Shown one piece after another: positions 23,908 through 32,647 of a stretch of DNA of 52,043 nucleotides; position 1 is the stretch's first letter, and each line of letters begins with the position of its first letter. Position numbers and translations under genes: made by a program. Where the stretch lies: positions 1 through 52,043 of the forward strand of contig CAZJDV010000009.1 in assembly GCA_964544865.1 (NCBI GenBank). Direction: 5' to 3'. The notes under the pieces are model-generated. The model ran no database searches. It saw only the letters and a list, made by a program, of their open reading frames with translations, and had not been told where the DNA came from. The DNA comes from CAZJDV01 sp964544865 (lineage in GTDB: Bacteria > Chloroflexota > Dehalococcoidia > Lucifugimonadales > CAJWER01).

Positions 23908-26900
23908 ATGGCACAGCTCTTAGTTAGAATAATAACCACGTGGCAGTTCGTGGCGAAGCGTAGCCTGGCCCATTGGCGGCTGCTCTCGTCCGTCATGCTC
24001 GGCGTCCTGCTTGCCGCGGCGATCATGGCGGGGACTGTCATCTACTTCGACGCCCTGCGCAACCTGGCGCTGAAAAACTCGCTGGCGAAGCACAGCGATC
24101 AGGAGCTGGACATAATCGTACAGGGCCTGCGCGGCCCTACCTCCAGGGCGGAGTACGGGAAGGTCACCGCCGCTGCCGTCGAGGAGATAGGCGCGGGCGT
24201 CGGATGGATGGTCAAGGACCGGGTCCATGCGGGCAAGACCCCCACCCTCTTCCTCACGGAACCCGGCAAGGAGGACCAGGCAGGCCGGTTCATCAACCGG
24301 GCCTACATAGCGTTCGTGCCCCGTCTGCCGGAGTTCACCACCGTGATGCCGGGCGGAAGACTACCCCGGGACGAGGGCTTGAACGAGCCCGGCAGCCCGC
24401 TTGTGCTGGAGGCCCTGATACAGCGGGATACGGCCGAGATGTTCGGGCTGGGCGTAGGGGGCAGCATGTCGGCCGTGCCGTACTGGACGGACCTGATGCC
24501 CCACGTCAGCCTGGTCGTGAGCGGGATATTCGAGAAGAACGACTTCGAGGACGATATCTGGCATCTGGAGAGGCGCGTGCTTGACGCGTCCACGGGGAAG
24601 AGCTTCCGCACCGGCGCCTTTTTCGTTTCGGAGAAGGCTTACCTGGACGTGCTTGGACCGGCGTTTCGCAAGCTGGATACGACCTACGCCTGGCTGCTGG
24701 ACGTGGACCTCGCCCGAATCGACGCCGGGAACGCTGACGCGGCCCTCGCCAGCGTTCAGATAATGAAAAGCAGGCTCTCATCCACGCTGTCCCGGTACCA
24801 GCAGGAGACCGCGTTGAAGGGTGCACTGAAGGAATACGACAGGAAGCTCTTCTTCAGCAAGCTGCCCATGTTCGTCGTCCTCATACTCACCACATTCGTG
24901 ATCCTGTATTATGTCGTGACGCTCTCGTCCCTTGCCATCGAAGATAGGCGCACGGAGGTAGCCCTGCTGCGCAGCCGCGGGGCCAGCTCGGCTCAGATCC
25001 TCCTGGTCTTCGTGATGGAGGGGGCGACCATAGCGGCACTGGCCGTGGTTGTCGGCCCGCTGCTTGCGGGCGGCGCCACCAGCTTGCTCGGAGTGACCCC
25101 CGCGTTCTCGGACCTGACCGGCGGCGAGCGGCTGGCAGTCACCGTTTCCAGCACCGCATACGCGATGAGCACCCTGGGCGGCGTTCTCAGCTTCGTCGCG
25201 CTGTTGATACCCGCTGTGCAGGCCTCTCGCATAGGTGTAACGAAGCACCGCCAACAGGCCGCCCGGCCAGCCAGCACGCCGGTCTTCCAGCGCTACTACG
25301 TCGACGTCCTGCTGCTCCTGTTAAGCCTCTACCTGTTCCGGCAGCTATCGCAGCAGGGCTCCGTGGTGGCGACGCAGCTATTCGGGGACCTGGCGGTCAG
25401 TCAGATACTGCTGGCCCTGCCGGGGCTGATGCTGGTCGGAGCCGCGATGGTGCTGCTCAGGCTATTCCCCCTGGCGTTGAGGCTGGCAAGCCGGCTCTTG
25501 TCGACCTGGCTGCCGGCCGGGCTCGTGATGGGCATGTGGCAGATGGCCCGGAATCCGACCCACTACGCCCGATTGTCACTGCTCCTGATCCTCACGGCCG
25601 GGCTGGGTATCTTTGCTTCCAGCTTTGGGACGACTCTGGAGCGCAGCTTCCGGGAGAGGGTGCTGTACTCGATGGGCAGCGACATCAGAGTCGACGGGGT
25701 GCGCCCGATCTACAGGACGCGCTGGGATTACACCCAGGAGTACCCTCTGGCGCAGCGAGTGCGAACTCGGAACACCGCTCTGGTGACCGCGTTTGAGTCG
25801 GTTCCGGGGGTCGGGCGCGCAAGCCCGGTACTGAGGACCGACGGACATGATCTGACGGGCGCGATCGGCGCCAGCTACGAGATGTTCGCCGTCGACACCG
25901 GCAGCTTCGGCGACGTCGCATGGTTCCGCGACGATTTCGGAGACCGGCCTGCCAACGGGCTCATGGATCTACTCAAGCTCTCCAACCAGCCCGAGGGCAT
26001 CGTGATGCCGGACGACGTCTACCTGATTGGGGCGAGCGTGAGGGCGAACCGTCCCCACCCCAGCGTACGGGTCACGGCGCGGGTGCGCAACGCCCAGGGC
26101 CAATACGCCTCGTACAACCTTGGAATGCTGGATACCGACCAGTGGACCCGGATGGAGGTCAGTCTCAAGTTCGGGAGCCGCCAGTCCCTCCAGCTCAGCC
26201 GGCCCTTGACACTGGTCTCGTTGAGGGTCGAAGAGACCGGCGCAACGAGGTTGCAGGCCGGCTCGATACTGATAGACGACGTCTGGGCGGTCGAGGCGCG
26301 AGGAGTCAGAATCCTTGAGGATTTCGAGAACGGATCCAGCTGGAGCGTGCTCAAGGTGACTCCTGACGCGGTCTCCGACGTACTACGGGAATCAGACGTG
26401 GCCTTCGACGGCGATTCCGGAGCGGTCCTGTTTTCCTGGACGGAGGGCAGCGCGAGGACGGCGCGAGGTATTTTCCACGGCGCCGAGGCACCCAATTTGC
26501 CCGTGCTCGCCAGCGCCGCGTTCGTCAGTGTGACCGGCCACGACCCGGGAGAGGAGTTCGACGTCTCCATCGACGGTTTTCGCGTTCCCGTCCGTCTGAC
26601 CGGCACGGTCGATTTGTTTCCCACGATGACCACGCCGGACAAGAGGTACCTGGTGGCGGACCTCACCGCGTTGATCGAGTACGTGAACCTGGGCGCATAC
26701 ACTCGAGAGCTTAACGCTAACGAGATGTGGATAGAGTCGCCCACCGTCGGCGAAGAGCGCTCTGACCTGATCGAGAGGCTGGGCGACGTCCGCAACGTCC
26801 GAAGCGATATCGTCTTCGACCGGTCGTTGCGGTTGAATGAGTCGAAGGTCGACCCTCTGGTGGACGCCGGTTGGAGGACCCTCCTGTTCATCGCCTTCAT

Positions 26901-27294
26901 CGCGGTGCTCATCCTGAGCTGCATCGGGTTCCTCGTCCACGCGTATGCTTCGTTCCGAAACCGCGAGTTGCAGTTCGCACTGCTCCGGACCGTCGGGCTG
27001 TCCGCGAGGCAGCTTGTGGCGATGGTCTGGTTGGAGCAGTTGCTCGTCATTACGGTCGGCATGGCGCTGGGCACGTGGATGGGCGGGCGGCTGGGAGTGA
27101 TCATCATGCCCTTCCTCGGCCACGATGACTGGGGTGGCAGGGTCATGCCTCCCTTTGCGATGGAAGTAAATTGGGGTACACTTCTGGTAACATATGGCGT
27201 CATGATCGTTATATTTGCGGCGATCACGTCCGGTCTGGTGTGGCTAATACACAGGATCTCGCTGCACCGAACCCTTAGAATGGGAGAGATGTAG
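23908..27294 (+). CDS. Large FtsX-like ABC transporter permease (2)
   Basis: A 1128-residue paralog of the preceding permease, with the same order: TM1 (SVMLGVLLAAAIMAGTVIYF), a MacB-like extracytoplasmic domain, an FtsX module with RRTEVALLRSRGASSAQILL as coupling loop, further helices, a second extracytoplasmic region, and a last FtsX module (RELQFALLRTVGLSARQL). Shared signatures in the second region are WFRDDFGDR, ILIDDVWAV, ILEDFENG, ARGIFHGAE and VDLFPTM, so the jelly-roll-like insert is common to both. It is 119 nt after the first permease and 104 nt before an ATPase gene, so one operon is likely. It probably heterodimerises with the first permease. ATG 23908 has CAGGAA directly before it, a poor spacing. 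Confidence 0.85.
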   Translation: MAQLLVRIITTWQFVAKRSLAHWRLLSSVMLGVLLAAAIMAGTVIYFDALRNLALKNSLAKHSDQELDIIVQGLRGPTSRAEYGKVTAAAVEEIGAGVGWMVKDRVHAGKTPTLFLTEPGKEDQAGRFINRAYIAFVPRLPEFTTVMPGGRLPRDEGLNEPGSPLVLEALIQRDTAEMFGLGVGGSMSAVPYWTDLMPHVSLVVSGIFEKNDFEDDIWHLERRVLDASTGKSFRTGAFFVSEKAYLDVLGPAFRKLDTTYAWLLDVDLARIDAGNADAALASVQIMKSRLSSTLSRYQQETALKGALKEYDRKLFFSKLPMFVVLILTTFVILYYVVTLSSLAIEDRRTEVALLRSRGASSAQILLVFVMEGATIAALAVVVGPLLAGGATSLLGVTPAFSDLTGGERLAVTVSSTAYAMSTLGGVLSFVALLIPAVQASRIGVTKHRQQAARPASTPVFQRYYVDVLLLLLSLYLFRQLSQQGSVVATQLFGDLAVSQILLALPGLMLVGAAMVLLRLFPLALRLASRLLSTWLPAGLVMGMWQMARNPTHYARLSLLLILTAGLGIFASSFGTTLERSFRERVLYSMGSDIRVDGVRPIYRTRWDYTQEYPLAQRVRTRNTALVTAFESVPGVGRASPVLRTDGHDLTGAIGASYEMFAVDTGSFGDVAWFRDDFGDRPANGLMDLLKLSNQPEGIVMPDDVYLIGASVRANRPHPSVRVTARVRNAQGQYASYNLGMLDTDQWTRMEVSLKFGSRQSLQLSRPLTLVSLRVEETGATRLQAGSILIDDVWAVEARGVRILEDFENGSSWSVLKVTPDAVSDVLRESDVAFDGDSGAVLFSWTEGSARTARGIFHGAEAPNLPVLASAAFVSVTGHDPGEEFDVSIDGFRVPVRLTGTVDLFPTMTTPDKRYLVADLTALIEYVNLGAYTRELNANEMWIESPTVGEERSDLIERLGDVRNVRSDIVFDRSLRLNESKVDPLVDAGWRTLLFIAFIAVLILSCIGFLVHAYASFRNRELQFALLRTVGLSARQLVAMVWLEQLLVITVGMALGTWMGGRLGVIIMPFLGHDDWGGRVMPPFAMEVNWGTLLVTYGVMIVIFAAITSGLVWLIHRISLHRTLRMGEM

Positions 27295-27398
27295 GTTCAA
27301 GCGTGCCCTCCCTGGGAGAAAAGGCCATTGTGGGCGCCGCCGCGTATATTCAAGCAAGGCCGAAAAGCTCGAAAAACAAACGAGGCGTGGAGGATGAA

Positions 27399-28286
27399 TT
27401 GACATCAGCAAACAGCGCGTATATCTTTTGCGAAGACCTCTTCAAGATTTACAAGATCGCCGACCTTGAGGTTGTCGCCCTTCGTGGTCTGGACCTCGCG
27501 GTCGATGCCGGTGAGGTCGTGGCCATCGTCGGGGCCAGCGGCAGCGGCAAGACGACACTTCTCAACATACTGGCCGGCTACGACTCCCCATCGGCTGGAA
27601 AGGTTAGAGTGGGCGACAAGGACCTGCTGCGCATGTCGTCGAGGGATGTCGAGGACTACAGGCGCGAGGACGTGGGGTTTGTCTGGCAGCAGACCAGCCG
27701 GAACCTGTTCCCATACCTGACCTCCCTTGAGAACGTCGCCCTGCCGATGATGCTAACGGACTTGCCGTCCAAAGAGAGAAAGCAGAGGGCGCAGGACCTG
27801 CTTGAGCTAATGAGCATGGGCCACAGGATGCACCATACTCCCGAAAAGCTCTCGGGCGGCGAGCAGCAGCGTGTAGCCATCGGCGTCGCGCTCGCCAACC
27901 ACCCTCCGCTACTGCTCGCGGACGAGCCCACCGGGGAACTTGACGACGCCACGGCGGGTGAGATTCTCGACCTGTTCGGCGCGGTCAACCGGGAGCTCAA
28001 TACCACCATCATGATCGTCACCCACGATCCGGACATCGCCTACAAGGTGGGCAGGGTCGTGATGATAAGGGACGGCAAGATGTCCACGGAGATCAGGCGA
28101 AAGGTCTCCTATCAGCGAATTACCAGCGAGGTCGACACTGAAGACGAGCTGGAGGAGTTTACCCTGGTCGACGGCGCGGGCAGGGTGCAGATACCGAGAG
28201 AATACCTTGACCAGCTAAAGATCAAAGAGAAGGCCCGAGTCGTGATAGAAGACGGCAAAGTGACTCTGGTGTCCGGGGACGATTAG
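27399..28286 (+). CDS. ABC transporter ATPase with C-terminal AbrB-like domain
   Basis: The ATPase of a MacB/LolD-type exporter. Motifs in order: Walker A GASGSGKTT, Q-loop region VWQQ, signature LSGGEQQRVAIG, Walker B LLLADEPTGELD, H-loop IVTHDPD. The C-terminal 40 residues (about 253-292), with VDGAGRVQIPREYLDQLKI and VVIEDGKVTL, look like a SpoVT/AbrB swapped-hairpin domain, normally a DNA-binding or dimerising element; this is an unusual addition. TTG 27399 is chosen because GGAGG lies 5 nt upstream; GTG 27303 would add 32 residues. It directly follows the second permease gene. Serving the two permeases 20006-27294 is the natural assignment. Confidence 0.85.
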   Translation: MTSANSAYIFCEDLFKIYKIADLEVVALRGLDLAVDAGEVVAIVGASGSGKTTLLNILAGYDSPSAGKVRVGDKDLLRMSSRDVEDYRREDVGFVWQQTSRNLFPYLTSLENVALPMMLTDLPSKERKQRAQDLLELMSMGHRMHHTPEKLSGGEQQRVAIGVALANHPPLLLADEPTGELDDATAGEILDLFGAVNRELNTTIMIVTHDPDIAYKVGRVVMIRDGKMSTEIRRKVSYQRITSEVDTEDELEEFTLVDGAGRVQIPREYLDQLKIKEKARVVIEDGKVTLVSGDD

Positions 28287-28389
28287 TATATACGCACCTC
28301 CGCGGCGCCCGGTATGGCGGCGGCGCAAGAGCCCCCGCGGGGAGGACGCGGAAGAAAGCATCGCCAGAATACCGACGGAGGACTAGAGC

Positions 28390-29100
28390 TTGACCGACCC
28401 AAACAAGATCATCGAAGCGATCGACCTGGGCCGTACCTATATGGTTGGGTCAGAGACGATCGTCGCAGTTGACGGCGTGAACTTAGAGGTGGAGCCGGGC
28501 GAATTCATAGCCGTCGTCGGCAGGTCCGGCTCGGGAAAGACGACGCTGTTGAACCTGTTGGCAGGACTGGACAAGGCCACCAGCGGCAAGGTACTGCTGG
28601 AGGGAGACGACCTCTCCGAGATGAACGAGCGGCAGCTTACCGAGATTCGCCGCCACAAGATCGGCTTCGTGTTCCAGTCCTTCGGCCTGCTGCCCCTGCT
28701 ATCGGCCTTCGAGAACGTGGAGCTGCCTCTCAGGATCTCAGGTGTCAAGGCCAAGGAGCGGGAGAAACGGGCTTGGGACGCTCTCGAGATGGTGGGGCTG
28801 ACTCCGCGGTCGCACCACCGGCCGTACGAGCTTTCCGGCGGCGAGCAGCAGCGAGTGGCGATCGCCCGCGCCATGGTGACGCGCCCCCCCTTGCTGCTGG
28901 CCGACGAGCCCACCGGCGAGCTGGACTCGACCAACGCGCGGGCCATCTTCGGCCTTTTCATCGAGATGGTGCGTACCCAGGGAATCAGCGTGGTGGCCGC
29001 CACCCACGACTCGACTCTGCTGGCCATGGCCGACGAGGTCAAGGAGATGCGCGATGGCGCCTTCGTCGACCGGCTCGAACCTTCCCGCAGGTACAGGTAG
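28390..29100 (+). CDS. ABC transporter ATPase, LolD/MacB type
   Basis: A 236-residue ATPase. It has Walker A GRSGSGKTT, FVFQSFGLLPLLSAFENVE around the Q-loop, signature LSGGEQQRVAIA, Walker B LLLADEPTGELD and the H-loop ATHDS. Length and motifs are those of the LolD/MacB/FtsE class that works with FtsX-like permeases. TTG 28390 is the likely start, with GGAGGA about 8 nt upstream. It is the second ATPase of the system: with two unlike permeases, two unlike ATPases may form a heteromeric complex. The 103 nt before it contain no clear terminator, so it may be co-transcribed with the preceding ATPase. Confidence 0.9.
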   Translation: MTDPNKIIEAIDLGRTYMVGSETIVAVDGVNLEVEPGEFIAVVGRSGSGKTTLLNLLAGLDKATSGKVLLEGDDLSEMNERQLTEIRRHKIGFVFQSFGLLPLLSAFENVELPLRISGVKAKEREKRAWDALEMVGLTPRSHHRPYELSGGEQQRVAIARAMVTRPPLLLADEPTGELDSTNARAIFGLFIEMVRTQGISVVAATHDSTLLAMADEVKEMRDGAFVDRLEPSRRYR

Positions 29101-29188
29101 CAGCCTATCGGAGCCGGGCGAGCGCTGCAGCGCTGGTTCAACGGGGGATTACCTCACCCCCTGAATTCTCGAATTACTTTCACTCGTC

Positions 29189-29217
29189 TTGAACTTCGGT
29201 TATCATTCGTATAGAAT
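29189..29217 (+). promoter_or_regulatory. Sigma-70-type promoter
   Basis: TTGAAC at 29189-29194 and TAGAAT at 29212-29217, spacer 17 nt. Start of transcription near 29224, 72 nt before the ATG at 29296. The -35 is identical to that of the leader at 9598. Confidence 0.6.
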
Positions 29218-29295
29218 CCTTGTCTAGAGACGAGCGTAGAACGCCGCGGTGAAGAGACTCGGAGACCGCCCGCGCTTGCCAGGACAAGGAGGATC

Positions 29296-29655
29296 ATGCG
29301 CCCCACGACGCCCGCGCCTCGCTCCGGCATGGCCCCGCTCGACCAGTTCCTTGCCACAAGGTTTCCGCCGCCGGCGAGCCGCGTCCGCGACATCTATCTA
29401 GAGACCACGATCTGCTACGCATACATGTGCGGCTACGCGCACGGCTGCACGGAGAAGATGGAGCGCGCCGCCCAGGTGCTGACGCGCCGCTGCATGAGAT
29501 ACCGTCCCGACGCCATGAGGGTCGCCCCCGGGCTGTCGGATCTCGCCCTCGATCTGCTGGCGAGGCGGAGAGAGCGCGGCCAGCGGCTCGCACCAGGTAC
29601 CGTTTCGGTCCTCGACCGGCTCAGGCCCACGGGTCCGCTCCGCCGGCAGGTGTAA
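29296..29655 (+). CDS. Hypothetical protein, 119 residues, Arg-rich with a short Cys/Tyr motif
   Basis: A small basic protein not recognised as any family. After an Arg/Pro N-terminus it has YLETTICYAYMCGYAHGC, with three Cys and a His close together, then helices rich in Arg and Leu (KMERAAQVLTRRCMRY, LALDLLARRRERG). The Cys/His group could bind a metal, which is inference. Support for a real gene is the promoter TTGAAC-17-TAGAAT upstream and AAGGAGG at 29286-29292, although its spacing to ATG (3 nt) is short. GC-rich sequence easily produces open frames, so doubt remains. An SDR gene follows after about 150 bp. Confidence 0.45.
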   Translation: MRPTTPAPRSGMAPLDQFLATRFPPPASRVRDIYLETTICYAYMCGYAHGCTEKMERAAQVLTRRCMRYRPDAMRVAPGLSDLALDLLARRRERGQRLAPGTVSVLDRLRPTGPLRRQV

Positions 29656-29811
29656 CGGCGCGCCGGATTCCCTCCAGTCACTCCAACTGCGCGTTGGAGT
29701 CGTCCAACAGTTCATTGCTAAGCCGCGGCATTCCCGCGCGGCCCCGGCTCCCTCGCGCATGCCTCCACGTCGTATACTGTCTCTAGCATGAATCGATTGC
29801 CGGAGGACGCG

Positions 29812-30579
29812 ATGGCCCGCGACATGTTCGGTTTGGACGGCCAGGTGGCGATTGTCACCGGTGGCAACGGGGGCATCGGCCTCGGCATCGCCAGGGGGCT
29901 GGCGGCGGCCGGCGCCGATATCGTCGTGGCCGCGCGCAACGAGGGCAAGACGGCGGGCGCCGTCGATCTGCTGCGGGGGCTGGGCGTAGAGGCCCTTGGG
30001 CTGGAGCTAGACGTCGCGGACGAGGCGTCGGTGGCGGCGGCAGTGTCCGGGACCCTCGACCGCTTCGGACGCATAGACATCCTGGTCAACAACGCTGGTA
30101 TCGGCATAAGGAAGCCGCCGCAGGACTACAGCACGGAGGAGTGGGACCGGGTACTGGGCATCAATTTGAAGGGGACGTTCCTGTGCTCCAGGGGCGTACA
30201 TCCCCATATGGTGCGCGCCGGCGCCGGCAGCATCATCAACATCGGCTCCATGACCTCGATATTCGGCAGCGACTGGGTAGCGTCCTATTCCGCGAGCAAG
30301 GGCGGCGTGGTCCAACTCACTAAGAGTCTCGCGGTCTCATGGGCGAAGGACCGGATACGTGTGAACGCGATTCTGCCGGGGTGGATCAAGACCGACCTCA
30401 CCCTGCCCATCGAGACCCAGTATCCCGAGCGCCACGCGTTCATCAGCAGTCGAATACCGGCGGGTCGCTGGGGAGAGCCCGGCGATCTGGCTGGAACGGC
30501 GGTGTTCCTGGCCGGACGGGCCGCCGCTTATGTCACAGGAGCGGTCATCGCCGTTGACGGCGGCTATAGCTCGTTCTAG
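29812..30579 (+). CDS. SDR family oxidoreductase (gluconate 5-dehydrogenase/KduD-like)
   Basis: Classical short-chain dehydrogenase of about 255 residues. Cofactor motif TGGNGGIGLGIARGLA near residue 20, NNAGIG, the catalytic Ser in NIGSMTSIFG, and YSASKG with Tyr and Lys. IRVNAILPGWIKTDLT and the C-terminal FLAGRAAAYVTGAVIAVDGG are typical of gluconate 5-dehydrogenase or KduD-like members, but substrate cannot be fixed. ATG 29812 is chosen over the in-frame ATG 29788 because CCGGAGGAC precedes it with good spacing. It starts a plus-strand trio with an enoyl-CoA hydratase family gene and a CoA-transferase gene, so the three may act in one catabolic route. Confidence 0.9.
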   Translation: MARDMFGLDGQVAIVTGGNGGIGLGIARGLAAAGADIVVAARNEGKTAGAVDLLRGLGVEALGLELDVADEASVAAAVSGTLDRFGRIDILVNNAGIGIRKPPQDYSTEEWDRVLGINLKGTFLCSRGVHPHMVRAGAGSIINIGSMTSIFGSDWVASYSASKGGVVQLTKSLAVSWAKDRIRVNAILPGWIKTDLTLPIETQYPERHAFISSRIPAGRWGEPGDLAGTAVFLAGRAAAYVTGAVIAVDGGYSSF

Positions 30580-30614
30580 CTCTGGCTATCGGACATTTCA
30601 GGGAGACGCCTCGG

Positions 30615-31403
30615 ATGGCGGACGACATAGTCCTCGAGCGTCGCGACGGCATCGCGACGATTACCTTGAATCGCCCGGATCAGCGCAACGCCATCGACTA
30701 CGAGGGTTGGCTGGAGCTCGGTCGCGTGGCGGAGGCGCTGGCGGCGGACGACGGGGTCAGGGTCGTGGTCCTTACGGGAGCGGGCGACGATGCTTTCTCA
30801 GCGGGGGCGGACATCAAGGACTTCGACCGCTACCGGACCGACTCGACGCAGGCCAGGGCATACCAGGCCGCTTTTGACGCGGCGACCGACGCCATAGAGG
30901 CCCTGCCGGTACCCACGATATGCCTGATCAAGGGCTTCTGCATTGGCGGCGGCTGCGAGCTGACCCTCGCCGCGGACGTGCGAATCGCGGCTGACAATGG
31001 ACGATTCGGCATACCGGCCGCCCGGCTGGGCATAGTGATCGGGCACCGGGAGATGCGCAGACTGGTGCGTCTGGCCGGCCCGGGGAACGCTTCCTATCTT
31101 CTACTGTCGGGGCGGATCATCGACGCGGTCGAGGCGCTTCGCATGGGCCTCGTGAACGCCGTTGTCCCTCTGGCCGAAAGCGAGGGGTACGTCCACGAGC
31201 TGGCCCGGGAGATGGCCGATCTGGCCCCCCTGTCTCACGGGCAGCACAAGCAGATCATGAGGAAATACGTGCTGGACCCCTCGCTTGAGACGCTGACACC
31301 GGAGGAAGAAGGCCTGCCGTTCGCTAACTTCGACAGCGATGACTTCCATGAGGGGAGGCGCGCGTTCTTGGAGCGGCGCAAGCCAGATTTCAAGGGACGC
31401 TAG
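30615..31403 (+). CDS. Enoyl-CoA hydratase/isomerase family protein
   Basis: A 262-residue crotonase-fold protein. The oxyanion-hole segments are DAFSAGADIKDF and GFCIGGGCELTLAADVRIA. In many hydratases the next segment is FGxPE with a catalytic Glu; here it is FGIPAARLGIVIGHREM, with Ala in that place, so ordinary hydratase activity is uncertain and an isomerase, hydrolase or dehalogenase-type reaction is possible. It lies 35 nt after the SDR gene and 47 nt before a family III CoA-transferase, which fits activation and conversion of an organic acid as its CoA ester. Confidence 0.9.
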   Translation: MADDIVLERRDGIATITLNRPDQRNAIDYEGWLELGRVAEALAADDGVRVVVLTGAGDDAFSAGADIKDFDRYRTDSTQARAYQAAFDAATDAIEALPVPTICLIKGFCIGGGCELTLAADVRIAADNGRFGIPAARLGIVIGHREMRRLVRLAGPGNASYLLLSGRIIDAVEALRMGLVNAVVPLAESEGYVHELAREMADLAPLSHGQHKQIMRKYVLDPSLETLTPEEEGLPFANFDSDDFHEGRRAFLERRKPDFKGR

Positions 31404-31450
31404 AACGATCCCACCCTGCTTTCTAGCAATCAACGCCTGGAGCAAATCCA

Positions 31451-32647
31451 ATGACGCTCAGACCGCCCCTGGAAGGGATAAAAGTCCTGGATCTCACGCA
31501 GATGATGGCCGGGCCGTTCTGCACGATGCTGCTTGCGGACATGGGCGCCGACGTCGTGAAGATCGAGAAGCCCGACGGAGGCGACGACATCCGCCGGGCC
31601 GGCCCCCCATTCGTCAAAGGCGAATCGGCGGCGTTTCTGGGGATCAACCGGAACAAGCGGAGCGTCGTCCTGGACCTGAAGAACGATGAGGGCGCAGCCG
31701 TCCTTCGGCGAATGGCGGGCAGGGCGGACGTCCTGGTGCAGAACATGAGGCCGGGCGCGATGGAGCGCCTTGGCCTTGGCTATGACGATGTCTCGGCGCT
31801 GAACCCCTCGCTCATATACTGCACGATCTCGGGTTTCGGGACGACTGGCCCATACAAGGACCGGCCGGGGTTCGACCTGGTGGCGCAGGGGATGAGTGGA
31901 CTGATGAGCCTCACAGGCGTGCCTGGCGGGCCGCCCATGCGGAATGGCGTGCCCATCACGGACCTGAACGCGGGAATCTACGCGGCGTACGGCGTGCTGT
32001 CGGCGTACATCAGCAGACTCAGGACCGGCAGGGGGCAGCATGTCGACACCTCGCTGCTGGAGGCGGGACTGGCGTACACGATCTGGGAATCGGCGATCTT
32101 TTTCGCTACGGGCAGGCCGCCGGGTCAGGTTGGATCGGGGCATCCCCTGACGGCGCCGTACCAGGCCTTCGCCACCAGTGACGGGCACATCATGGTCGGA
32201 GCGGCGAACCAGGCCAACTGGGAGCGGCTCTGTCTGGCGATCGGCAGGGGGGATCTGCTCGAGGACGAGAGATTCGCAACCAGCCCCCTTCGGATGCAGA
32301 ACCTCGCGCCCCTGGTGAAGACTATTCAGCAGACGCTGGCGGCGCGGAGCACGGCCCACTGGCTCGCGGTCCTCGAAGAGGGTGGCGTGCCCAGCGGACC
32401 CATCAACGATCTGGCCGAGGTTTACGCCGACCCGCAGGTTATCGCCAGGCAGATGGAAGTGGAGTTGGAGCATCCTGCCGCCGGAACCACCCGGAACATC
32501 GGCATCCCAGTCAAGCTGTCGGAGACCCCCGGCTCCGTCCGCGAGTCGGCCCCGATGCTGGGCCAGCACACCGGAGTGGTCCTGTCGGAGTACGGCTTCT
32601 CAGCCGGCGAAATCGCGGCGTTGAAGGAGAGAGGCGCGGCGAGGTAG
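31451..32647 (+). CDS. Family III CoA-transferase (CaiB/BaiF type)
   Basis: Transfers CoA between carboxylic acids. The 398-residue length is typical. Motifs: GIKVLDLTQMMAGPFCTMLL and LADMGADVVKIEKP at the N-terminus, NKRSVVLDLKNDEG, and the catalytic Asp171 in ITDLNAGIYAAYGVL, followed by GRGQHVDTSLLEAGLA. C-terminal part has GVPSGPINDLAEV. Members act on carnitine, formate/oxalate, succinate, bile acids or itaconate-like substrates; which one is not visible. It is the last of the SDR-hydratase-CoA-transferase group. Confidence 0.93.
   Translation: MTLRPPLEGIKVLDLTQMMAGPFCTMLLADMGADVVKIEKPDGGDDIRRAGPPFVKGESAAFLGINRNKRSVVLDLKNDEGAAVLRRMAGRADVLVQNMRPGAMERLGLGYDDVSALNPSLIYCTISGFGTTGPYKDRPGFDLVAQGMSGLMSLTGVPGGPPMRNGVPITDLNAGIYAAYGVLSAYISRLRTGRGQHVDTSLLEAGLAYTIWESAIFFATGRPPGQVGSGHPLTAPYQAFATSDGHIMVGAANQANWERLCLAIGRGDLLEDERFATSPLRMQNLAPLVKTIQQTLAARSTAHWLAVLEEGGVPSGPINDLAEVYADPQVIARQMEVELEHPAAGTTRNIGIPVKLSETPGSVRESAPMLGQHTGVVLSEYGFSAGEIAALKERGAAR

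Noticed and set aside
20006..29100. A cell-division FtsEX system
   Set aside because: The permeases are several times too long, there are two of them with two ATPases, and no division or wall-hydrolase gene is adjacent; an export system of the LolCDE/MacB class is a better fit.
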